Of a DNA stretch of 64,000 nucleotides, positions 53,521 through 60,574 are shown piece after piece. This DNA is from Streptomyces sp. L-9-10. GTDB taxonomy: Bacteria; Actinomycetota; Actinomycetes; Streptomycetales; Streptomycetaceae. The DNA lies in NCBI RefSeq assembly GCF_004151105.1, contig NZ_PHRF01000120.1, forward strand, positions 42,039 to 106,038, written 5' to 3'. Made by a program: the position numbers and the translations under genes. Each line of letters starts with the position of its first letter. The stretch's first letter is position 1. The notes beneath the pieces were generated by a model. It ran no database searches. It saw only the letters and a program-made list of their open reading frames with translations, and was not told where the DNA came from.

Positions 53521-53919
53521 GTGGAGACCGACATTGATCCGCGCAGTCTGATAGGCCGCAAGGCGTTCGACCGCAACGGCCATAAGCTCGGGACTGTGGA
53601 CGAGGTGTATCTCGACGACGCCACCGGAATCCCCGAGTGGGCCGCCGTCCGTACCGGACTCTTCAGCCGTGACGCCTTCGTTCCCCTCGCCCCCAGCACC
53701 CTGGCCCAGGACGGGCTGCGGATCCCGTTCGAGCGGGCGCTGATCCGGGACGCCCCCGATTTCGGTGTCGGCCGGCATCTCTCCCCCGACCAGGAACTCC
53801 AGCTGTACCACCACTACGGCCTGGCCCTCCCGGACCCCGAGTCACCCGAACGGCCCGCGTCGCTGTCCGACCGTGACTCCGAACGCGACTTCGGACGGCT
53901 GGCCGGCCAGGACGACTGA
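53521..53919 (+). CDS. PRC-barrel domain protein
   Basis: A 132-residue protein. Residues 1-80 are a PRC-barrel: LIGRKAFDRNGHKLGTVDEV, DDATGIPEWAAVRTGLF. The C-terminal half is Pro/Asp-rich with DQELQLYHHYGLALPD. Such small barrels bind RNA, photosystem or regulatory partners; the role here is unknown. The GTG at 53521 follows GGAGGG. Its last 106 bases overlap the end of the polymerase gene on the opposite strand. Confidence 0.85.
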   Translation: METDIDPRSLIGRKAFDRNGHKLGTVDEVYLDDATGIPEWAAVRTGLFSRDAFVPLAPSTLAQDGLRIPFERALIRDAPDFGVGRHLSPDQELQLYHHYGLALPDPESPERPASLSDRDSERDFGRLAGQDD

Positions 53920-55367
53920 CCCGCCACCGCCGGCACCAGGGGCAGCGGCTCGGACAGCTCCAGATCGGGGTCGTCGGCCCAGAAGGTCCGCACCCGTCCC
54001 GGCGCGGACCCGGGCTCCTCGAACCGTACGGTGACCCTCCGCACCCCGCTGCCCTGCACCCACCCCGCACCGAACTCCCGATGGCGTACGTCGTGTCCCG
54101 CCGGGAAACGCCGCTCGGCGGGCGCTTCCGGTACCTCCACGGGCCCGCCGCCGCTCCCGGCCCCTCCGGGCACCGCCGTCCCGACGCCGACCACCCCTCC
54201 CGAGGCCGCGCCCGCGGTCCCCGCCGCGCCCGCGCCCACCGGCTCGCGCTCCCGCTCGTCCGCCGGCGCGTGCGGGGCGGCGGCGGACTCTTCGGCCGCC
54301 GCCTGGGCGAAGAGGTCCTCCTGCGTGAAGTCCGCGAGCCCGGTCACCCCCACCCCGAGCAGCCGCACCCCGCCCGTGGTGTCCACGGACTCCAGCAGCC
54401 GCCCGGCGGCCTCCCGCACCACTCCCGGGTCGTCCGTGGGCCCGCGCAGGGTCTCCGAGCGGGTCAGGGTCGAGAAGTCGTACCGCCGCACCTTGAGGAC
54501 GACGGTCCGCCCCGAACGTCCGGCCGCCCGCAGCCGCTCGACGCACCGGTCGGCGAGCCGGTCCACTTCCGTGCGCACCCGGACCCGGTCGTGCAGATCG
54601 ACATCGAAGGTGTCCTCGACCGACACGGACTTGGCATCGCGCTCGGACACCACGGCCCGGTCGTCACGTCCCAGCGCCATCCGGTACAGCGAGGCGCCGT
54701 GTGCCTTCCCCAGCAGCCGTACGAGCTCGTCCTCGCCCGCCTCGGCCAGCTCGGCGACCGTGGTCATGCCCGCGCGGCGCAGATGATCCCCGGTCGCGGG
54801 CCCGACCCCGGGCAGCGTGCGCACCGGCATGGGTCCCAGCAGCGCGCGCTCCGTACCGGGCTCTATGAGCACGAGGCCGTCCGGCTTGGCCTGCTCGGAG
54901 CCGATCTTCGCCAGCATCTTGGACCCCGCCAGCCCCACCGAACCGCTGAGCCCCGTCACCGCCCTGATGTCCCTGCGCAGCCGCTCACCCGCCGCCAGCG
55001 CCGAGGCCGTGTCATCGGCCGAGCCGCCCGCCTCCAGATCCACGAACGCCTCGTCCAGGCTCAGCGGCTCCACCAGCGGCGAGAGCCTCCCCAGCAGCTC
55101 CATGACCTGCTCGCTGACCGCGCGGTAGAGCGCGAAGCGCGGCACGAGATAGGCGGCGTTCGGCGCCAGACGCCTCGCCTGGGCCATCGGCATCGCCGAG
55201 TGCACCCCGAAGCGTCTCGCCTCGTACGAGGCCGTGGAGACCACCCCACGCGGCCCCAGACCGCCGACCACCACCGGCTTTCCGCGCAGACTCGGCTTCG
55301 CCGCCTGCTCGGCGGCGGCGAAGAAGGCATCCATGTCCAGATGCAGGATCGTCGGCGCGGATCTCAC
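53814..55367 (-). CDS. dinB: DNA polymerase IV (Y-family)
   Basis: A 517-residue translesion polymerase. Catalytic acids are in LHLDMDAFFAAAE and LSLDEAFVDLEAG; GLAGSKMLAKIGSEQAKPDG and RTLPGVGPATGDHL are the palm and helix-hairpin-helix motifs. A long Gly/Ala/Pro-rich insert precedes a C-terminal domain of about 100 residues (HREFGAGWVQGSGVRRVTVR), a feature of actinobacterial DinB. The GTG at 55367 is used. It converges on and overlaps the PRC-barrel gene. Confidence 0.94.
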   Translation of the reverse strand: MRSAPTILHLDMDAFFAAAEQAAKPSLRGKPVVVGGLGPRGVVSTASYEARRFGVHSAMPMAQARRLAPNAAYLVPRFALYRAVSEQVMELLGRLSPLVEPLSLDEAFVDLEAGGSADDTASALAAGERLRRDIRAVTGLSGSVGLAGSKMLAKIGSEQAKPDGLVLIEPGTERALLGPMPVRTLPGVGPATGDHLRRAGMTTVAELAEAGEDELVRLLGKAHGASLYRMALGRDDRAVVSERDAKSVSVEDTFDVDLHDRVRVRTEVDRLADRCVERLRAAGRSGRTVVLKVRRYDFSTLTRSETLRGPTDDPGVVREAAGRLLESVDTTGGVRLLGVGVTGLADFTQEDLFAQAAAEESAAAPHAPADEREREPVGAGAAGTAGAASGGVVGVGTAVPGGAGSGGGPVEVPEAPAERRFPAGHDVRHREFGAGWVQGSGVRRVTVRFEEPGSAPGRVRTFWADDPDLELSEPLPLVPAVAGQSSWPASRPKSRSESRSDSDAGRSGDSGSGRARP

Positions 55368-55414
55368 ACCACCGATGTTCCCTCACGCCACTGACAATCG
55401 GCCGGAGACGCGGG

Positions 55415-55984
55415 TCAGACAGCCCGGTCCCGCCGCCGTCTCGCCAGTTCATCGGCGGGGTTGTTGCCGATCAGTGTCTCGCCGGTGTCGATCCGCTCCC
55501 CATGGAGCTGGGACAGCGCGGCCTCGACATCCCGCCACACCACACCGACCGCGATCCCGAAGACCCCCTGGCCCCCCTGGAGCAGGCTCACGACCTCGTC
55601 GGGCGAGGAGCACTCGTAGACGGTCGCGCCGTCGCTCATGAGCGTCACCCGGTCCAGATCCTGGAAGCCGCCCGCCCGCAGATGCTGGACCGCCGCCCTG
55701 ATGTTCTGCAGAGCGACCCCGGTGTCCAGGAACCGCTTCACGATCTTGAGGACGACCACGTCCCGGAAGCTGTAGAGCCGCTGGGTGCCCGACCCGTACG
55801 CCGGGCGGACACTCGGCTCGACGAGTCCCGTGCGTGCCCAGTAGTCCAACTGGCGGTACGTGATCCCCGCCGCCGCGCACGCGGTCGGACCCCGGTATCC
55901 GACCGTCTCCGCACCGGGGTCGGGGGTACTGCCGTGAAGCGGATACGGACCGCCCGCCGCCGTACTGTCGCCGCTGCTTCTCAC
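55415..55984 (-). CDS. MerR-family regulator
   Basis: A 189-residue MerR-type regulator with a short disordered head. The winged helix includes ITYRQLDYWARTGLVEPSVR and GTQRLYSFRDVVVLKIVKRF. The C-terminal part DEVVSLLQGGQGVFGIAVGV resembles the domain seen in this conserved actinobacterial paralogue of FtsR. The GTG at 55984 follows GGAGGG. It lies beside the DUF151 gene and the second MerR gene, an order conserved in actinobacteria. Confidence 0.88.
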   Translation of the reverse strand: MRSSGDSTAAGGPYPLHGSTPDPGAETVGYRGPTACAAAGITYRQLDYWARTGLVEPSVRPAYGSGTQRLYSFRDVVVLKIVKRFLDTGVALQNIRAAVQHLRAGGFQDLDRVTLMSDGATVYECSSPDEVVSLLQGGQGVFGIAVGVVWRDVEAALSQLHGERIDTGETLIGNNPADELARRRRDRAV

Positions 55985-56163
55985 GCCGACCCTCCGTCCT
56001 TGACCTGCCCTGTCGAAGGTAGGCAGTAGCCCGGGGTGCGTCAACGATCGCCACACTCGCCACGCCGAGTGATAATCACCCTGAGTGTGGTTTCCCGTGC
56101 CCCTTTTCGGGGAAGGGGTGACCGAATGCGCTGACAGAGCCCGGCGCAGCGCTCACCGGCCGC

Positions 56164-56637
56164 TCACTGGCTGTTGGTCCCGAAGTCCTCCGGAGAGATC
56201 TGGTCGAGAAACTCGCGGAACTTCTCCACCTCGTCCTCCTGCTCGTCCGGGATGGCGATGCCGGCATCGTCCAGAACCCCGTCACTGCCATAGATCGGCG
56301 TGCCCGTGCGCAGCGCGAGCGCTATGGCATCGGACGGCCTGGCGCTCACCTCGACCCCGCTCGCGAAGACCAGCTCCGCATAGAAGACCCCTTCACGAAG
56401 GTCCGTGATCCGGACCTCGGTGAGCTCCTGGCCCACCGCTTCCAGCACGTCCTTGAAGAGGTCATGGGTCAGCGGCCGGGCCGGGGCCATGCCCTGCTGG
56501 GCGAAGGCAATGGCGGTCGCCTCCCCCGGTCCGATCCAAATGGGGAGGTACCGGTCGCCTCCCACTTCACGCAGGAGCACGATCGGTTGGTTGGAGGGCA
56601 TTTCCACCCGGACACCCACAACGTCGAGCTCGTTCAC
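56164..56637 (-). CDS. DUF151 (bifunctional nuclease family) protein
   Basis: A 157-residue DUF151 protein: MNELDVVGVRVEMPSNQPIV, YLPIWIGPGEATAIAFAQQG and RPSDAIALALRTGTPIY. The family is named for a plant protein with nuclease activity; the bacterial role is unclear. The GTG at 56637 has no ribosome site, but TAGGGT ends six bases upstream, so it is probably leaderless. Confidence 0.88.
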   Translation of the reverse strand: MNELDVVGVRVEMPSNQPIVLLREVGGDRYLPIWIGPGEATAIAFAQQGMAPARPLTHDLFKDVLEAVGQELTEVRITDLREGVFYAELVFASGVEVSARPSDAIALALRTGTPIYGSDGVLDDAGIAIPDEQEDEVEKFREFLDQISPEDFGTNSQ

Positions 56638-56643
56638 ACAGCA

Positions 56644-56649
56644 ACCCTA
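56644..56649 (-). promoter_or_regulatory. -10 box TAGGGT of the leaderless DUF151 gene
   Basis: TAGGGT on the minus strand is six bases from the GTG at 56637. Confidence 0.45.
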
Positions 56650-56690
56650 GGACGTGCCCGGCAGGTTTGGGTAGTCGGACTCCCCCATGA

Positions 56691-57428
56691 TCAGTCCGGC
56701 AGGACCCCGAGGGCGGTCCGGACCAGAGCCGCGTGAAGGCGTGTGGAGAGCGCGGCCAGCTCCTTGGTGGTCGCCTCGGCATGGGCCCTGGTCTGCGGGT
56801 TACGGTGCCGGCGCAGCGGCGACACGACCTGTTCGACCAGTCCGGCCTCGCGTTCCGCGGCCGCCTTCATGACCCGCAGATGCCGGGGCTCCAGACCGAA
56901 TCGTCCGAGATCCGAGACGAGCCGGGCCACGGTGACGGCCCCGGCGTCGTAGCCGCCGTCCGGCAACGGCGTGATGAGACCGTACGATTCCCACTCGTCG
57001 AGCAGACTCTCACCGACCCCGGCGGCGGCCAGCAGCTCGTCACGGCCGATTCGCGCGGCGGTCCGAACCCCGGACTCCGCCTCCGGGACGGCGCTCAGCG
57101 GCCCGCGCTGCGGGCTCGGCAGCTGGACATGCTCGCCGCGCCCCAGGGCGTCCAGCTGCTCCCTGATGACCTTCAGGGGCAGATAGTGGTCCCGCTGCAT
57201 CCGCAGCACCCGGGCAAGCCGCTCGACATCCCCGTCACTGAACTTCCGGTAACCGGAGGGTGTCCTGTCCGGCTCGACCAGGCCCTCCGCCTCCAGGAAC
57301 CGGATCTTGGAGATGGAGATGCCGGGAAACTCGTCCCGCAGCCGGGCGAGCACCGCGCCGATGCTCAGCAGCGGCCCGCCCGTGGGGGCGGTACCGGATC
57401 CGGCACCGCCCTTCGGTGTGCGCAGCAT
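56691..57428 (-). CDS. ftsR: FtsR-type MerR-family regulator
   Basis: A 245-residue MerR protein: SIGAVLARLRDEFPGISISK and IRFLEAEGLVEPDRTPSGYR are the winged helix, followed by LKVIREQLDALGRGEHV. In Corynebacterium the orthologue next to odhI activates ftsZ; the neighbouring FHA gene here gives the same context. The ATG at 57428 is 17 bases past the FHA stop behind AGGGAAGG, so the two are an operon. The function is transferred by synteny and motif. Confidence 0.82.
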   Translation of the reverse strand: MLRTPKGGAGSGTAPTGGPLLSIGAVLARLRDEFPGISISKIRFLEAEGLVEPDRTPSGYRKFSDGDVERLARVLRMQRDHYLPLKVIREQLDALGRGEHVQLPSPQRGPLSAVPEAESGVRTAARIGRDELLAAAGVGESLLDEWESYGLITPLPDGGYDAGAVTVARLVSDLGRFGLEPRHLRVMKAAAEREAGLVEQVVSPLRRHRNPQTRAHAEATTKELAALSTRLHAALVRTALGVLPD

Positions 57429-57444
57429 GGACCTTCCCTGAGGG

Positions 57445-58221
57445 TCACACGCCCCGCTGGCTCGCGTAGAAGACCAGCCGGTACTTACCGATCTGGACCT
57501 CGTCGCCGTTCGCCAGCAGGACCGAATCGATCCGCTCACGATTGACGTACGTACCGTTCAGACTGCCCACGTCCGAGACGGTGAAGCGGCCGTCGGCACC
57601 CCTGCGGAACTCCACATGGCGCCGCGACACGGTCACATCGTCCAGGAAGATGTCGCTCTCCGGATGACGGCCGGCCGTGGTCAGCTCGCCGTCCAGCAGG
57701 AAGCGGCTACCCGAATTCGGACCGCGGCGCACCACCAGGAGCGCCGACCCCGTCGGCAGCGCGTCGACCGCCGCCTGCGCCTCCGGTGTGAGCGAGGGAA
57801 GCGACGTCTGGCCGGTCACCTCGGAGTCATACGCCTCAAGACCCGAGATGGAGATCGTCGAGGTGGTCTCCGAAGCACGCTCCGCGGGCGCCCCGCCCCG
57901 CAGCGGCGCGCCACAGTTGGAGCAGAACCGACTGGCTTCGGCGTTCCGGTGTCCGCACCTCGTGCATACAGGCAAGGCCGACATAGAGGGATCCTCCTGC
58001 CGCGACTGCCCCCCGGGGACAGATGAGTCCTCGAAACCTATGCGGCCGGGACCAGCAGGGTCAACAGACGACGCGCCGGACGCCTCGCCACCCACCTGGT
58101 CGCGGAAGAGCGGACGCTCGCCGCCCGACTCCTCGCTCTGGCCATGGCGCGACGCGCGATGGCGAGCGGTGCCGCTCTCCTCGCGTGCGCTCTTGCCGAA
58201 CAACTTCGCAAACAACTTCAC
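57445..58221 (-). CDS. GarA/OdhI-like FHA-domain regulator with zinc ribbon
   Basis: A 258-residue regulator of the GarA/OdhI group, which unphosphorylated inhibits 2-oxoglutarate dehydrogenase. The FHA domain (about 170-255) has LTTAGRHPESDIFLDDVTVS and RRHVEFRR and GSLNGTYVN. The ETT motif with the kinase-target threonine is at about 118-120. Unlike short GarA, it has an N-terminal four-cysteine zinc ribbon (C86, C89, C100, C103) and an 80-residue polar head. The GTG at 58221 follows AAGGGGA. It is co-transcribed with the FtsR-like gene. Confidence 0.85.
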   Translation of the reverse strand: MKLFAKLFGKSAREESGTARHRASRHGQSEESGGERPLFRDQVGGEASGASSVDPAGPGRIGFEDSSVPGGQSRQEDPSMSALPVCTRCGHRNAEASRFCSNCGAPLRGGAPAERASETTSTISISGLEAYDSEVTGQTSLPSLTPEAQAAVDALPTGSALLVVRRGPNSGSRFLLDGELTTAGRHPESDIFLDDVTVSRRHVEFRRGADGRFTVSDVGSLNGTYVNRERIDSVLLANGDEVQIGKYRLVFYASQRGV

Positions 58222-58411
58222 GGGCGATTCCCCTTGACCGAAACAGACCCGCCCGTGGGGCAGGACGAACCCTGAATGAACACACCTGCCGACCCGGACA
58301 TCTTGACAACGTCCGTATCCACCGGACAGTTTCCACCACGCACCACGCTGATCGTGCGCCGACCCCCCGCAACCTCATGCCCGCGTACGGCGGCTGCCAT
58401 GCACCCCTGCC

Positions 58412-59209
58412 TCACTGCGACGACGACCGAGCGTAGTCAGGACGCTTCGCCGGTCGCAAGGCGTCCACGATGATCTTCTCAGCACGCGCCACCGTGGCTG
58501 TGGCCTGCTCCTTCTCCAGCGTCTGGACCACTCCGCCCGGAATGTTGAGGGCGGGCTCCAGATCCTGCGGCTTACCGATGACCTTGAAGACGTACGGGGC
58601 GGCGACTCGGTTGCCATCCACCTGAACGTCACCCCCCGTACCCGAGAAGTATGTATCGGCGACCACCCGCACGTCATTGACCTGGATGGCCTCGGCGCCC
58701 GCCGCCCGCAGCTCCTGGATCGCGTCGAGCAGCATGTCCGGCTCGACCGTGCCGCTGGGATCGTCGATGGTCAGCGTGATTCCGGGCCCCTGCGCCGCGA
58801 CCGTCCCGGCCAGGATGCCCAGCTGCTGCTCCTTCTCCCGCGTCTGCTTGCGCGCCTCCTCCGCCTGGTCCGAGCTGGTCTCCAACTCGGTGCGCTGGGC
58901 GTCGAGACGCTGCTTCTCGTCCTCAAGGCGCTGCGTACGGTTGTCGAGTTCGTCGAGGATGCGCACCAGGTCCTCCTGACGGGCGCCCCGCAGCGCGCTG
59001 TCGTCGTTGTTCGAGGTGACCTGGATGGCGAGCCCGAGTCCGAGCACGAACAGCAGGACGGCGACGATCAGCTGGGCCCGGGTGACCCTCGGCGGCCACA
59101 GCCCCGCGGCCAACCGCTGACGCCCGGTGAGCTGTTGGCTCTCCGGCTCCGACGGGCCGCCCGTACCGTTCTCGTTCCTGGGGTTCTCTCCGCCGTTCAT
59201 CGGCCTCAC
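58412..59209 (-). CDS. DUF881 membrane protein (downstream copy)
   Basis: A 265-residue DUF881 protein: a disordered N-terminus, one membrane helix (QLIVAVLLFVLGLGLAIQV), a coiled coil (QRLEDEKQRLDAQRTELE), then an extracytoplasmic domain (GPGITLTIDDPSG; AGAEAIQVNDVRV). It starts at a GTG overlapping the sbp stop as GTGA. Homologues (YlxW) lie in Firmicute division clusters; function unknown. Confidence 0.87.
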   Translation of the reverse strand: MRPMNGGENPRNENGTGGPSEPESQQLTGRQRLAAGLWPPRVTRAQLIVAVLLFVLGLGLAIQVTSNNDDSALRGARQEDLVRILDELDNRTQRLEDEKQRLDAQRTELETSSDQAEEARKQTREKEQQLGILAGTVAAQGPGITLTIDDPSGTVEPDMLLDAIQELRAAGAEAIQVNDVRVVADTYFSGTGGDVQVDGNRVAAPYVFKVIGKPQDLEPALNIPGGVVQTLEKEQATATVARAEKIIVDALRPAKRPDYARSSSQ

Positions 59210-59538
59210 GCCCGGAACACATGCCGGCGGATCGCGGCAGCGTTGGAGAAGATGCGGATACCGAACACGACCACCACGCCGGTGGACAACTGCGCGCCCA
59301 CGCCCAGCTTGTCGCCCAGGAACACGATCAGCGCGGCCACGACCACGTTCGACAGGAACGAGACGACGAAGACCTTGTCGACGAAGATCCCGTCGAGCAT
59401 GGCGCGCAGTCCCCCGAAGACCGCGTCGAGCGCGGCGACGACGGCGATCGGCAGATAGGGCTCCACCACCGCCGGCACCTCGGGCCGGACCAACAATCCG
59501 ACCACGACTCCCACGACGAGGCCCAGTACGGCGATCAC
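59206..59538 (-). CDS. sbp: Small basic protein Sbp (DUF1290)
   Basis: A 110-residue membrane protein: VIAVLGLVVGVVVGLLV and repeated hydrophobic helices, with VDKVFVVSFLSNVVVAALI and FGIRIFSNAAAIRRHVFRA at the end. It is the YlxX/Sbp family linked to division clusters in Bacillus. It is locked between two DUF881 genes by GTGA overlaps at both ends (59538 and 59209), so the three are translated together. Confidence 0.88.
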   Translation of the reverse strand: MIAVLGLVVGVVVGLLVRPEVPAVVEPYLPIAVVAALDAVFGGLRAMLDGIFVDKVFVVSFLSNVVVAALIVFLGDKLGVGAQLSTGVVVVFGIRIFSNAAAIRRHVFRA

Positions 59539-60464
59539 GATGTGCCCTTCCCGGTGTTGGCCGCGCCCTGTCCGTTGCCCTTCCCGGCGTCGGCGGCCTT
59601 CGGCTCTGCTGTACGTACGATCAGGCTCGGCGCGGCAGGCAGGCGCACGTCTTCCTGATCCGAAATGCTGGTGCGAATACCGAAGTTCTCCTGGAGCGCG
59701 TGCAGATACTGACCGTCGGCGCTGTCCTGGAACGCGGTGCTCAGCTTCTTCCCGTCCCCCACCGCGAGCACCGTGTACGGCGGCACCAGCGGCCTGTTGT
59801 CGACCAGTATGGCGTCGCCCGCGGCCCGGATCGCGGACAGCGAGGTCAGCCGCTGCCCATTGATCGCGATCGCTTCCGCGCCCGACTCCCACAGCCCGTT
59901 GACGACGCGCTGCATATCGCGGTCGCGCACCCGGCCCGTATCGGAGAAGCCGCTGCTCTCCCGCGGCCCGTCGCCACCGGACTCGGCGTCCTTGGCGTCA
60001 TCCACCACGAGCTGCACGCCAGGACCGTGCACCGGCGTCGCGCCCGCGAGCAGAGCGACCAGTTCGCCCTGGTCGCCGCCGTGAGCCCGCAGGGCCGCGC
60101 GCTGGCGCTCACCCACCTCGGCGCGCAGCTTCTCGACCGTGCTCTCCAGCGTGTCCGCCGTGGCGGTCTCCGCGTCGATCCGGCTGATGAGCTCCTCGCG
60201 CTCCTTGGCCACCACGGGCGCCGAGATCCGCGCCTGTGCCGCGCCGACGGTGACCACGAAAGCGGCCAGCACCAGTCCCGCGGCGAGGCCGAGCTTCGCC
60301 TTGAGCGTGCGCGGCAGGCCGCCTTCCTCCGCGTCTCTGCGCGCCGCCGCCTCCGCGTAGCCCTCGTCGAGGCTGTGGTCCATCACATTGTTCAGCAGCG
60401 ACATCGACGCGTCGGGGCGCGGCGGCGGAGAGCCGGTGCTCCGAATGGGGGGCTGCTGCGACAT
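59535..60464 (-). CDS. DUF881 membrane protein (upstream copy)
   Basis: A 309-residue DUF881 protein, longer than its downstream paralogue: one membrane helix (LGLAAGLVLAAFVVTVG), a coiled coil, then VHGPGVQLVVDDAKDAESGG and SGAEAIAINGQRLTSLS. ATG 60464 or 60473 could start it; neither has a clear ribosome site. It is the first gene of the DUF881-Sbp-DUF881 unit. Function unknown; the context is cell-envelope and division control. Confidence 0.85.
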   Translation of the reverse strand: MSQQPPIRSTGSPPPRPDASMSLLNNVMDHSLDEGYAEAAARRDAEEGGLPRTLKAKLGLAAGLVLAAFVVTVGAAQARISAPVVAKEREELISRIDAETATADTLESTVEKLRAEVGERQRAALRAHGGDQGELVALLAGATPVHGPGVQLVVDDAKDAESGGDGPRESSGFSDTGRVRDRDMQRVVNGLWESGAEAIAINGQRLTSLSAIRAAGDAILVDNRPLVPPYTVLAVGDGKKLSTAFQDSADGQYLHALQENFGIRTSISDQEDVRLPAAPSLIVRTAEPKAADAGKGNGQGAANTGKGTS

Positions 60465-60574
60465 GACGCACATCGTCGCACGTCGGGGCCGCTACCGCCG
60501 AATGGCCCCACCGGCGCGCCGCACGGCGGTCGATCACGCCGTACGGCACACCGGTGTCACACCCGCGAAGGGCC

